Shown piece after piece: positions 1 through 7,172 of a stretch of 8,416 nt of DNA. Positions within the stretch are counted from its first letter, which is position 1, and each line of letters starts with the position of its first letter. The notes under the pieces are model-generated. The model searched no databases. It saw only the letters and a program-made list of their open reading frames with translations, and was not told where the DNA came from. The translations under genes were made by a program, and so were the position numbers. The stretch lies in NCBI GenBank assembly GCA_031255115.1, contig JAIRTD010000100.1:1-8416 (forward strand), given 5' to 3'. This DNA is from Spirochaetaceae bacterium. GTDB lineage: Bacteria; Spirochaetota; Spirochaetia; Treponematales; Breznakiellaceae.

Positions 1-186
1 CGCCTCACTTGCCGCGTCATACATAGCCTGGGCAATAGCCGAAACATCGCTTTCGGGATTGCTTACAATAAGAAGCTGCTCGCCCTTCCTGACTTTAAGT
101 ACATCGCTAACCGCAATACGGGCAGCCTTTGCAAGCCTTCCACCACCGAACTTCGCGCTCATAGCCGAAAATCTGTTTAATCCCAT
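1..186 (-). CDS. Probable M29-like aminopeptidase, N-terminal part only
   Basis: Reading leftward from the ATG at 186, 62 codons stay open to the window edge, so only the N-terminus is visible. The protein has a short head ending in a GGGRLAKAARIAV segment, then DVLKVRKGEQLLIV followed by a polar turn and a helix (AIAQAMYDAA). This order (a helix, a 'lKVkkGE.lLIvtD' strand, then an 'ia.al.eAA' helix) is what I know from leucyl-aminopeptidase / M29-like metallopeptidases. No metal ligands are visible because they lie beyond the edge. A second in-frame ATG at 162 (MSAKFGG...) is a credible alternative start; neither ATG has a clear SD sequence. An in-frame TGA at 217-219 limits extension upstream. 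The gene lies 86 bp downstream of the nucleotidyltransferase gene on the same strand but has its own promoter-like sequence. The reading frame is fairly sure; the family is moderate to low confidence. Confidence 0.55.
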   Translation of the reverse strand, partial: MGLNRFSAMSAKFGGGRLAKAARIAVSDVLKVRKGEQLLIVSNPESDVSAIAQAMYDAASEA

Positions 187-191
187 GCCTG

Positions 192-220
192 ATTCTAGCT
201 TGATGCGCACATTTATTCAA
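192..220 (-). promoter_or_regulatory. Sigma70-like promoter for the left-edge gene
   Basis: On the minus strand, TTGAAT (215-220) is followed by exactly 17 bases and then TAGAAT (192-197). The -10 box is separated by only five bases from the ATG at 186, so the transcript would start at or inside that ATG. Either the mRNA is leaderless or translation begins at the ATG at 162. Predicted by eye only. Confidence 0.5.
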
Positions 221-272
221 TAGCGCGTGGAGGAAACACCATTTCAGAATATATGATAATATTTCAGCGAGC

Positions 273-1184
273 TCAGCCCCAGAGTTTTTCCGGGTACACG
301 CCTTCCCTGGTCAGGCCGGCGACGCGGCGTATCGCACTTTCCCTGTCCTCTTTGTAGGTAACGCCGAACCAGGGCGAATCCGCTTCGAGGACGCGGATTT
401 TAAGAAGCTGATTTTTGATGAACCAGTCGGCGGCCATGGGGAGGTAACATTCGCTTTTTGGCTCATGCGCCTGAGTTTTAAGGAATTCATCAAAGTAAGA
501 TCTGAGGGCGGGGAATATGGTTTTGGGGAAGGCCCAAAAATTCATTGACACAGGCGTAGCCGCCGCAAGCTCTTGCTTTACCCCGTCAAGGGTATTGTAA
601 ATGCGGCCGTCGCTTTCTTTGGCTATGGCCTTGAGTTCGTCAACCGAAGAGAGATATGCGCCGTCAACCGTACAGACGCCCCTGGTTACCGTGCCCTGGG
701 GGCTGAGTGTCTTTTCGAGCCTGTAGGGAACAATGGCCCCTTCGGTAACAGGGTCCGTACAAAGGTACTTCCCTATGGCGTCAAAGGCTTCCCGGCCATA
801 AAAATCATCGGCGTTGATAATGGCAAAGGGCGCGTCAATGAGCGATTCGGCGCAAAGCAGGGCATGGGCGGTTCCCCAGGGTTTGGTTCTGTTGGCCCGC
901 CGCGCTTCGGCAAGAAAAGTCTCAGGAATAAGGCTGTCCATTTCCTGAAAGGCCAGTTCGCAGGGAAACTTCGCGGCCATGCGGCCGAGTATCAATTCCT
1001 TAAAATCCTTTTCAATATCATGGCGTATAATGAACACGGCTTTTTCAAAGCCGGAACGGGCCGCGTCAAATACCGAATAGTCAAGCAGCACCTCGCCGTT
1101 TTTTCCCACACTGTCCATCTGCTTGAGACCGCCGTAGCGGCTTCCCATGCCGGCGGCCAGCACCACGATGATAGGTCCTTTCAT
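273..1184 (-). CDS. Sugar-phosphate nucleotidyltransferase-like protein
   Basis: A 303-residue protein of the NTP-transferase (GT-A Rossmann-like) superfamily, whose members join a nucleoside triphosphate to a sugar phosphate or similar alcohol phosphate. Visible marks are the N-terminal nucleotide-binding signature LAAGMGSRYGGLKQ (about residues 9-22), a PWGTAHA segment near 102-108, and NADDFYG near 124-130, whose acidic pair probably binds the metal. The fold would end with a C-terminal region rich in aromatics. There is no signal peptide or membrane segment, so it should be cytosolic. The start at 1184 is chosen because AGGAGG lies six bases upstream; a non-ATG extension to 1205 would bury that site. 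The gene begins 39 bp after thyX on the same strand and probably shares its transcript. The actual substrate cannot be read from the sequence: GlmU/RfbA-type, choline-phosphate and related transferases share this start. Confidence 0.85.
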   Translation of the reverse strand: MKGPIIVVLAAGMGSRYGGLKQMDSVGKNGEVLLDYSVFDAARSGFEKAVFIIRHDIEKDFKELILGRMAAKFPCELAFQEMDSLIPETFLAEARRANRTKPWGTAHALLCAESLIDAPFAIINADDFYGREAFDAIGKYLCTDPVTEGAIVPYRLEKTLSPQGTVTRGVCTVDGAYLSSVDELKAIAKESDGRIYNTLDGVKQELAAATPVSMNFWAFPKTIFPALRSYFDEFLKTQAHEPKSECYLPMAADWFIKNQLLKIRVLEADSPWFGVTYKEDRESAIRRVAGLTREGVYPEKLWG

Positions 1185-1190
1185 AATACT

Positions 1191-1196
1191 CCTCCT
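1191..1196 (-). promoter_or_regulatory. Strong ribosome binding site that fixes the nucleotidyltransferase start
   Basis: AGGAGG on the minus strand, six bases before the ATG at 1184. It is the most canonical SD in the window and decides against a start at 1205. Confidence 0.85.
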
Positions 1197-1223
1197 GGAA
1201 TCCAAACCCGGACAAGCGGTCTT

Positions 1224-2096
1224 TTACTTTTGCCTTCCGGTCTTTAGCTTTTCTTCAAAGCGTTCAAGGGCCTTGCCTGACAGGGCCGGAAGACCGTCTC
1301 CAGGCGCGCCGCCTGTTTCCCCGCCCGCCGCAGCGGCAAGCCGCCGTTTCAACTCGATAAATTCCTCGCGGGAAAAACGCACGCCTGAAAGAACATGCCG
1401 CTCGAAGGACTCGCAGCACCTGGGCGCCACTTTGCGGGCAAGTTCAAAAAGAACTTCGGCGTAAAGCCGTATCTCTTTCTGGGCATGGGGATCAAGCCTG
1501 AGACCTAAAAAATGAAAAAGATTATGCAGGTCTATCTGCCAGTACCATTCGGTGTACAGCGACAGGGGCAGGTTTATCCGGGCAAGTTCCCTGGCAATAC
1601 CCTGGTCAATAAGCCCACGGTACGCGCGGTAAGAAAAATCCTGCCCTTCCCGGAACGCCGCCTGCACCGCCAGAGCCTCGCCTTCTTCCAGCGCTTCAGT
1701 TGAACGCCCCTGCTTGTTGTCGCTGCTTTGAAGCGCCACATCTTTCGTTTCGGGAACATAAAAATCGTCCTTCATTACCGAATAACGGCCCGAAATCTCA
1801 TTGAGCCGCGCGGTACGGTGCCGTATCCACTGACGGGCCACAAAAACAGGCAGCTTTACATGAAAAGTCAGAATCACCTGCTCAAAGGGCGAAGTATGCT
1901 GATTCCGCAGAAGATAATCAATGAGACCTGAGTCTTCCCGGTAACTCTTGGTTCCCTCGCCGTAAGAAACCCTGGCTGACTGAACCACCCGGTCATCGCC
2001 GCCAAGGTAATCCACCAGCCTGACAAAACCCTTGTCCAGAACCGGAAACTCCTTGTCCAGAACCAGCTCAGCCTCAGGCGCTACAGAATGAGCCAT
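1224..2096 (-). CDS. thyX: Flavin-dependent thymidylate synthase ThyX
   Basis: A 290-residue ThyX, which makes dTMP from dUMP using methylenetetrahydrofolate as carbon donor and FAD/NADPH for reduction, in the cytosol as a homotetramer. The family signature RHR-x7-S is intact (R92, H93, R94 to S102, within RHRTARLNEISGRY). Upstream are SARVSYG (about 40-46) and the HTSPFEQ segment (about 67-73). The C-terminal FAD/dUMP region reads IDLHNLFHFLGLRLDPHAQKEIR (about 188-210), with no key residue obviously lost. It is longer than compact ThyX proteins because of a middle linker (about 115-150) and a Gly/Ala-rich then charged C-terminal tail after about residue 255. The ATG at 2096 is preceded by GGGGGTG at 2104-2110, seven bases upstream; the non-ATG extension to 2159 has no support. 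A genome with ThyX often lacks ThyA. It is divergent from htpG and first in a likely two-gene unit. Confidence 0.95.
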   Translation of the reverse strand: MAHSVAPEAELVLDKEFPVLDKGFVRLVDYLGGDDRVVQSARVSYGEGTKSYREDSGLIDYLLRNQHTSPFEQVILTFHVKLPVFVARQWIRHRTARLNEISGRYSVMKDDFYVPETKDVALQSSDNKQGRSTEALEEGEALAVQAAFREGQDFSYRAYRGLIDQGIARELARINLPLSLYTEWYWQIDLHNLFHFLGLRLDPHAQKEIRLYAEVLFELARKVAPRCCESFERHVLSGVRFSREEFIELKRRLAAAAGGETGGAPGDGLPALSGKALERFEEKLKTGRQK

Positions 2097-2139
2097 ACCT
2101 TGACACCCCCATAAATACCTCTTCAAAATGTCAGGGAAT

Positions 2140-2168
2140 AGTATAGCGGAAAATTTCAAAATTCAAAA
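2140..2168 (-). promoter_or_regulatory. Probable thyX promoter
   Basis: On the minus strand the -10 box TATACT (2140-2145) differs from consensus at one base. The -35 is weaker: TTTTGA (2163-2168) at 17-bp spacing, or TTGAAT (2161-2166) at 15 bp. Transcription would start near 2133, giving a leader of about 37 bases containing the GGGGGTG SD. Confidence 0.4.
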
Positions 2169-2274
2169 GAGGGTAAACCTATGGCCGGGAAGGCAAAGCG
2201 CGTATATGCCATATCGTAAAGCACATATAGGGCGCGAATCTGGCGTTTGTTAGGTCCTTCCCCCGTTTTTTCTC

Positions 2275-2304
2275 TTGCCAGAAGGCCCTTGATTTCAGTA
2301 TCTT
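2275..2304 (+). promoter_or_regulatory. Possible htpG promoter
   Basis: TTGCCA (2275-2280) and TATCTT (2299-2304), 18 bp apart, form the best sigma70-like pair upstream of htpG, giving a leader of about 54 bases. I saw no CIRCE inverted repeat and no clear sigma32-type box, so how heat control would act at transcription is not evident. Weak call. Confidence 0.25.
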
Positions 2305-2352
2305 TATTACAAACCGGGAATTTCTTTCGAGGCCCGGACCATTCATACTATA

Positions 2353-2364
2353 AGGGGGCGCCCT
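2353..2364 (+). promoter_or_regulatory. htpG ribosome binding site within a small self-complementary element
   Basis: The SD AAGGGGG (2352-2358) lies six bases before the htpG ATG. The bases AGGG (2353-2356) and CCCT (2361-2364) can pair around a GGCG loop, and GGGCGCCC (2356-2363) is itself a palindrome. The SD would therefore be masked when the hairpin forms. The RBS role is clear; the hairpin is a prediction. Confidence 0.5.
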
Positions 2365-4245
2365 ATGGCCCAGCATCAGTTTCAGACCGAGGTCAGCCAG
2401 CTTCTGCACCTTATTATCCATTCACTTTATTCAAACAGGGAAGTTTTTCTCAGGGAACTGGTCTCCAACGCTTCGGATGCCCTGGACAAGCTCAAATACC
2501 TTACCGTGGCGGACGAAGCCTATAAGACCATTACTTTTGAACCCCGCATTGATATTTCCTTTAACAAGGACGATAAAACCCTCACGGTTTCGGACAACGG
2601 CATAGGAATGAACGAAGGCGACCTTGTCGAATCCCTGGGAACCATTGCCCGCTCGGGCACCAGGCTTTTTCTCGAAAAACTCGCCGAAGACGCAAAAAAG
2701 AATTCCAACCTCATAGGCCAGTTCGGCGTGGGTTTTTATTCGGCGTTTATGGCGGCGGACAAGATCAAAGTGATAAGCCGCAAGGCCGGCGAAGAAAAGG
2801 CCTTTACCTGGACCAGCGACGGCAGGGAAGGCTACGACATAGAAGCCGGGCAGCGGGACAGCCAGGGCACCACCGTCATACTCAGCCTCAACGAGGACGG
2901 CATAGAATACGCCAACCGCTGGTCGATAGAAGACATCATTAAACGCTATTCAAACCACGTGGCCTTTCCCATCTATCTGACGTATGACGAAAAAGAATGG
3001 GATGATAAAGGCAAGGAAAAGGGCAGCAAAACAAAAACCGAACAGATCAATTCGGGCGCGGCGGTATGGCGGGAAGCCAAATCAAAACTCGGCGAAAAAG
3101 ACTACCATGAATTCTACAAGCAGATAAGCCATGACTCGGACGACCCGCTTTTCTACCTGCACACCAAGGCCGAAGGAACCCTGGAATACACCACGCTGTT
3201 CTACGTTCCCCAAAAAGCGCCCTTTGATATGTACCAGGTGGATTACAAACCCGGCGTCAAACTCTATGTCAAGCGGGTGTTTATTACCGACGACGACAAG
3301 GAACTCATGCCCAGCTATCTCCGCTTTGTCCGGGGTGTCATTGATTCGGAAGACCTCCCCCTCAATGTCAGCCGCGAAATACTCCAGCAAAACAAAATCC
3401 TCCTCAATATTAAAAACGCTTCGGTCAAAAAACTGCTTTCTGAATTTAAATCCCTTGCCGATACCGCCGTCTCTGGCTCTGACGAGGCAAAGAAAAAATG
3501 GGAAACCTTTGTGTCCCAGTTTAACCGGCCCCTCAAGGAAGGACTCTACCAGGACTTCGGCAACCGGGACGCCCTTGTAGAACTGGTACGCTTTAAAAGT
3601 TCACGGGAAGAAGGCTGGACCAGCCTTGCCGCCTATACGGGGCGCATGCAGGAAGGCCAAAAGTACATTTACTATATAGCCGGAGGCGACGAAAAAACCC
3701 TCAAGGCCTCTCCCCTCCTCGAAGCCTACAAAGCCAAAGACATCGAAGTCCTCATCATGGATGACGAAATCGACGACATCGTAATACCCTCGGTCGGAAA
3801 ATACAAGGAATGGGAACTCAAGGCGGTAAACCGTTCCGGCGCCGACGAAGAACTCGGCGAAAAGAAAGACAAGAGCGCCGAAAAAGAACTCCAGCCGGTG
3901 ATAGAAAAAATAAAAAAAGCCCTGGGAGACCGGGTCAAGGATGTCAAACTTTCGCGGCGGCTTGAGGACTCCCCGTCCTGTATTGTGGCCGACGAAAACG
4001 ACCCCACCCTGCAAATGGCCCAGATGCTCAAGGCAAAGGGCCAGAGCGAAGTCCCTGACATCAAGCCCATACTGGAAATCAACGGCGGCCACCCCATAGT
4101 GTCCGCCCTCAAAGATACCGATGACGAAGAACGCATCGCCGACGTAGCCGGAGTACTCCTTGACCAGGCCCTTCTTGTAGAAGGAATCAAAGTCAGGGAC
4201 CCCGCTGATTTTGTCAAGCGCCTTAACCGGCTCCTTTCAAAATAG
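2365..4245 (+). CDS. htpG: Hsp90-family molecular chaperone HtpG
   Basis: A complete 626-residue bacterial Hsp90, close to the usual HtpG length. It is a cytosolic, ATP-driven homodimeric chaperone that remodels client proteins together with the DnaK system. The N-terminal GHKL ATPase domain shows the helix RELVSNASDALDKL (E31 is the expected catalytic glutamate, N35 the metal-coordinating asparagine), DNGIGM at 77-82, the lid segment around 92-115, GQFGVGFYS at 118-126, and GTTVILSL closing the ATP site near residue 170. A charged lysine-rich stretch (about 212-225) links to the middle domain, which carries the conserved SREILQQNK segment near 338-346 whose arginine contacts the ATP gamma-phosphate. 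The C-terminal dimerisation domain is present and, as in bacteria, there is no MEEVD tail. Nothing is missing or shifted. The downstream reductase gene starts 33 bp later, so co-transcription is likely. Confidence 0.98.
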   Translation: MAQHQFQTEVSQLLHLIIHSLYSNREVFLRELVSNASDALDKLKYLTVADEAYKTITFEPRIDISFNKDDKTLTVSDNGIGMNEGDLVESLGTIARSGTRLFLEKLAEDAKKNSNLIGQFGVGFYSAFMAADKIKVISRKAGEEKAFTWTSDGREGYDIEAGQRDSQGTTVILSLNEDGIEYANRWSIEDIIKRYSNHVAFPIYLTYDEKEWDDKGKEKGSKTKTEQINSGAAVWREAKSKLGEKDYHEFYKQISHDSDDPLFYLHTKAEGTLEYTTLFYVPQKAPFDMYQVDYKPGVKLYVKRVFITDDDKELMPSYLRFVRGVIDSEDLPLNVSREILQQNKILLNIKNASVKKLLSEFKSLADTAVSGSDEAKKKWETFVSQFNRPLKEGLYQDFGNRDALVELVRFKSSREEGWTSLAAYTGRMQEGQKYIYYIAGGDEKTLKASPLLEAYKAKDIEVLIMDDEIDDIVIPSVGKYKEWELKAVNRSGADEELGEKKDKSAEKELQPVIEKIKKALGDRVKDVKLSRRLEDSPSCIVADENDPTLQMAQMLKAKGQSEVPDIKPILEINGGHPIVSALKDTDDEERIADVAGVLLDQALLVEGIKVRDPADFVKRLNRLLSK

Positions 4246-4278
4246 CGCCGCGATTTTCGCCGCAGCAAGGAGCGAACC

Positions 4279-5247
4279 ATGCAGTATGGATTTCTAAAAG
4301 GAACCCGGCTTAACGTATCACGGGTAAGCCTTGGAACCATGATGTTCGGCGGACAGACCAGCGAAGCCGACAGTCTTTCGATCATGGATTATGCTTTTGA
4401 AAAAGGCGTCAATGTCTTTGACACGGCCAATGTCTACAACCAGGGAGAAAGCGAAAGAATCACCGGTAAGGGCCTCAAGGGCAGAAGGGAAAAAATCATC
4501 CTTGCCACCAAAACCGGCAACCGCATGGGGAACGATCCCAATGATTCGGGACTGAGCAGGCGAAACATATTCAGGTCCGTTGACGCAAGCCTTAAACGCC
4601 TCAATACCGATTACATAGACCTCTGCTATCTTCATCTACCTGATTACCAGACAAATATAGAAGAAACCCTCGAAGCCATGTCCAGCCTCGTGTCCTCAGG
4701 CAGGATACATTATATAGGCGTAAGCAATTACGCGGCCTGGCAGATTGCCGATATGCTTGCCGTTTGTGACAAACGCGGCTATGTGGCGCCGCTTATCACC
4801 CAGAATGTATACAACCTCCTGACCAGGGGCATAGAAGGAGAACTAATACCCTTTATCAGAGCGCATAACATGAACCTTACGGTGTACAATCCCATAGCGG
4901 GCGGACTCCTGACCGGCAAGCACAAGACAGGAGCGCCGCCGGAAGGAACCCGTTTCGGTTTCAGCAGGGAATATTCGGACCGGTACTGGACCGATGTCAA
5001 TTTCCGGGCTGTGGAAGAACTTTCCGCCATTGCCAGAGAGTACGACATGGACATACTCAAGCTGGCCATGAAATGGGTCGATTCCCGCGGCGATATTGTC
5101 AGCATACTTTCAGGAGTCAGCAGGCTCTCCCAACTGGAACAGAACCTCGCCATCTTTGACAGCCCGCCGCTTCCGGACGAGATTTTTGACAAATGCGACG
5201 AAGTCTGGCGGCGTCTTCCCGGTGACCGCTTTGCCTACAACCGTTAG
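4279..5247 (+). CDS. Aldo/keto reductase
   Basis: A 322-residue (alpha/beta)8-barrel oxidoreductase of the aldo/keto reductase superfamily, expected to reduce carbonyl compounds with NADPH in the cytosol. The catalytic tetrad is complete: D48 and Y53 (in FDTANVY), K78 (in LATKTG) and H119 (in LCYLHLPD). The N-terminal LGTMMFGG and the QNVYNLL and VYNPIAGGLLTGKH segments in the second half match the YajO/Tas-like or potassium-channel-beta-like branch. The C-terminal KWV...SILSGVSRLSQLEQNL region is the usual cofactor-adjacent end. The substrate cannot be deduced. AAGGAG at 4267-4272, six bases before the ATG, fixes the start. It follows htpG by 33 bp with no terminator between, suggesting shared transcription, though a functional link to the chaperone is not evident. 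Confidence 0.93.
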   Translation: MQYGFLKGTRLNVSRVSLGTMMFGGQTSEADSLSIMDYAFEKGVNVFDTANVYNQGESERITGKGLKGRREKIILATKTGNRMGNDPNDSGLSRRNIFRSVDASLKRLNTDYIDLCYLHLPDYQTNIEETLEAMSSLVSSGRIHYIGVSNYAAWQIADMLAVCDKRGYVAPLITQNVYNLLTRGIEGELIPFIRAHNMNLTVYNPIAGGLLTGKHKTGAPPEGTRFGFSREYSDRYWTDVNFRAVEELSAIAREYDMDILKLAMKWVDSRGDIVSILSGVSRLSQLEQNLAIFDSPPLPDEIFDKCDEVWRRLPGDRFAYNR

Positions 5248-5285
5248 GGGCCTTTCTACAGGATCGTGCAACACGGGCAGGAAGC

Positions 5286-5314
5286 CTGACACCTTCTTTG
5301 CTTCGTGCTATACT
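5286..5314 (+). promoter_or_regulatory. Strong sigma70-like promoter for radA
   Basis: CTGACA (5286-5291), a 17-bp spacer, then TATACT (5309-5314): each box is one base off consensus. The predicted start of transcription is about 5321-5322, only three or four bases before the radA ATG, so this transcript would have almost no leader. It allows radA to be expressed independently of htpG and the reductase gene. Confidence 0.6.
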
Positions 5315-5324
5315 CGGAACCGGA

Positions 5325-6782
5325 ATGAAAAAGTCCAAAACCTGCATCTTTAAGTGTTCTTCCTGCGGCCATGAAGAGCCCAAATGGCTTGGCCGCTGTC
5401 CTGAATGCGGCGAATGGAATACCCTCATCGAGACTTCCATTTCGGGAGCCCTTTCGGGAGCTCTGCGGACAAGCGCCCGCCGGGGAAGCGCAACAAAAAC
5501 AGAGCAGGGGATTCCCCGGTCCCTGCCCCTTTCGGCGATAGACCCACAGGAAGGGAACCGGGTTTCGAGCGGCATAGGCGAACTGGACCGGGTCCTGGGC
5601 GGCGGCATCATGAAGCGCTCGGCCATATTGGTCGGCGGCGAACCGGGCATAGGCAAATCCACCCTCCTGCTCCAGGCCGCGGCTGCGGCGGAAACTACGG
5701 GCAGGATACTCTACATCTCAGGCGAAGAATCAGCCGGACAGGTCCGCATGAGGGCAGACCGACTGGGCCTCCTCGCCGGACCGGAAGACAACCGGAGTAA
5801 ACAAGCGGGACAGGCCGAGCGCATAGAAATCGTCTGTTCCGCAAGACTCGAAGACATCAGCGCCATACTTGACGCGGTAAAGCCGGTCATCATCATCGTT
5901 GATTCCGTACAGACCCTCTTTAGCCCCGAAATAGGCCTGGTTCCGGGAACCGTAAACCAGATGAAGTACTGTTCCTTTGAACTCATTTCCTGGGTCAAGG
6001 AACATGACGCCGCCCTCTTTCTGGTCGCCCATGTAACCAAGGACGGAATCATAGCCGGCCCCAAAACCCTGGAACACATGGTGGACACGGTGCTGTACTT
6101 TGAACAAAACGACCAGGCCTCAGGTGGAAGCCTTGACAGCCGCTTTCTCAGGGCTTCAAAAAACCGCTTTGGTTCTGTGGACGAACTGGGCATCTTTACC
6201 ATGGGAGAAAAGGGCCTCAAAGAGGTAAAAGATCCTTCGACCCTCTTCCTCATACAAAGGGAAGGCGAACTGCCCCCCGGCGTGGCCGCCGCCGCGGTAC
6301 TGGAGGGAAGCCGCTGTTTCCTGGTAGAAATCCAGGCCCTGACCGTCCCGGCCAAGGGTTCTTTAAGCAGGGTATATTCCGACCGCATTGATTCAGGCAG
6401 AGTGTCCCGCGTGGCCGCCACCTTAGAAAAGCACCTCAAGCTCCGGCTCCAGGACCACGACCTGTACATCAATGTGGCGGGAGGCATCAGGATAAACGAA
6501 GTCGGCGTGGAACTTGCCCTGGCAGGGGCCATATACTCGGCCCGTACCGGCCTTGCCCTGCCCTCCCAGACCGCCCTTGCCGGAGAACTGTCCCTGGCGG
6601 GCGAAGTACGGCCGGTGAGGCGGCTTAATACCCGGATTAAAACCTCCCGGAGCCTTGGTTTTGGCCGTTTTTTTGGCCCTGGAGCCGATTCCGGCGAGAC
6701 CGAAGCGGCCCTGGCAGACAGCGATGGAATTCACCGAATTACCAGCGTCAAGAACGCCATAACCCTGCTTTTTACCCAATAA
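5325..6782 (+). CDS. radA: DNA repair/recombination protein RadA (Sms)
   Basis: A complete 485-residue RadA, a RecA-like ATPase that drives branch migration of recombination intermediates. In order: a C4 zinc finger (C11, C14, C25, C28, with PKWLGRCPECGEW), a RecA-type core with Walker A GGEPGIGKST at 104-113 and Walker B VIIIVDS near 197-203, the RadA-specific KNRFG motif in RASKNRFGSVDELG, and a C-terminal Lon-like domain (LYINVAGGIRINEVGVELALA... to ...LNTRIKTSRSLGF). That last domain lacks a recognisable Lon GPSAG catalytic serine motif, as usual for RadA. The ATG at 5325 is chosen because MKKSKTCIFKCSSCG matches the family N-terminus. A TTG at 5298 would add nine unrelated residues and would begin upstream of the -10 box. 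No convincing SD precedes the ATG, consistent with a leaderless or very short-leader mRNA. It starts 77 bp after the reductase gene. Confidence 0.96.
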   Translation: MKKSKTCIFKCSSCGHEEPKWLGRCPECGEWNTLIETSISGALSGALRTSARRGSATKTEQGIPRSLPLSAIDPQEGNRVSSGIGELDRVLGGGIMKRSAILVGGEPGIGKSTLLLQAAAAAETTGRILYISGEESAGQVRMRADRLGLLAGPEDNRSKQAGQAERIEIVCSARLEDISAILDAVKPVIIIVDSVQTLFSPEIGLVPGTVNQMKYCSFELISWVKEHDAALFLVAHVTKDGIIAGPKTLEHMVDTVLYFEQNDQASGGSLDSRFLRASKNRFGSVDELGIFTMGEKGLKEVKDPSTLFLIQREGELPPGVAAAAVLEGSRCFLVEIQALTVPAKGSLSRVYSDRIDSGRVSRVAATLEKHLKLRLQDHDLYINVAGGIRINEVGVELALAGAIYSARTGLALPSQTALAGELSLAGEVRPVRRLNTRIKTSRSLGFGRFFGPGADSGETEAALADSDGIHRITSVKNAITLLFTQ

Positions 6783-6921
6783 CGGGACAAAAAACGCCTT
6801 TTTGCGCCGCTCCAACTGGTTTTATCAAAAAATACGCCATTTTCCCGTAAAATTTTACCTGAATTTTAAATTTAACTTGACGCTATTGATAATCTGGGGT
6901 ACTGTTTTTTATTGGGATCTA

Positions 6922-6950
6922 TTGTGATTTGTTTTGGCAAAGTCTATTGT
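6922..6950 (+). promoter_or_regulatory. Candidate promoter of the RRM protein gene
   Basis: TTGTGA (6922-6927), 17 bp, TATTGT (6945-6950). A second possible pair lies upstream: TTGACG (6877-6882), 17 bp, TACTGT (6900-6905). Either would give an unusually long leader (over 200 bases) before the start at 7173. Both are weak matches at the -10. Confidence 0.3.
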
Positions 6951-7035
6951 GGGACTTATTTACAAAAATGATGCAATCCAGCTTTTCTCAAACAGGCCAA
7001 TCTTTTCGATTCCAGAAATATATCTTTCATCCAGT

Positions 7036-7055
7036 ACTCTTTCTCACGAAAGAGT
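7036..7055 (+). other. Perfect stem-loop in the RRM gene leader
   Basis: ACTCTTTC (7036-7043), loop TCAC, GAAAGAGT (7048-7055): eight Watson-Crick pairs, extendable by a G-U pair. It has no T-run, so it is not a terminator. It lies about 120 bases before the RRM gene start. Confidence 0.6.
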
Positions 7056-7139
7056 GGAGTCGCCCATGGTATATGGACGTGAATAAATGTACACCCGGAC
7101 GCAGACAAACTTACGGATACTGTTCAAACGCGGACAGAA

Positions 7140-7155
7140 CCGGGGTTTGTTCCGG
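7140..7155 (+). other. Stem-loop abutting the RRM gene SD
   Basis: CCGGGG (7140-7145) and TTCCGG (7150-7155) can pair (four GC pairs plus two G-U) around a TTTG loop. The 3' arm runs directly into the purine-rich SD region GGGAGAAGGA (7154-7163), so folding could influence access to it. Confidence 0.4.
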
Positions 7156-7172
7156 GAGAAGGAAAATGCTCG

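Larger units (their letters stand above)
6783..7172 (+). other. Non-coding region between radA and the RRM gene
   Basis: No convincing gene here; open frames are short, lack SD sites and have no family features. The left part (about 6820-6990) is clearly AT-richer than the genes. It holds a perfect 12-bp palindrome GTAAAATTTTAC at 6847-6858 and two copies of TCTATTGTG (6918-6926 and 6943-6951) 25 bp apart. The right part (about 7030-7172) looks like a structured leader of the RRM gene. I did not see a clear Rho-independent terminator for radA; the A- and T-rich tracts just after its stop pair only weakly. Confidence 0.6.

Noticed and set aside
241..267. Direct repeat of ATTTCAG 20 bp apart between the nucleotidyltransferase and left-edge genes
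   Set aside because: Short, AT-rich and isolated; could easily be chance and shows no relation to the promoter at 192-220.
573..1247. 224-codon plus-strand open frame
   Set aside because: Antisense to the nucleotidyltransferase gene, which has the conserved motifs and the strong RBS.
2097..2364. CIRCE element or sigma32-type promoter ahead of htpG
   Set aside because: No TTAGCACTC/GAGTGCTAA inverted repeat and no clear sigma32 box pair were found in the divergent region.
5248..5324. Terminator between the reductase gene and radA
   Set aside because: Only a short CGTG/CACG hairpin is visible, with no T-run; not enough to call.
5711..6532. 273-codon minus-strand open frame
   Set aside because: Entirely antisense to conserved radA; serine-rich shadow translation.
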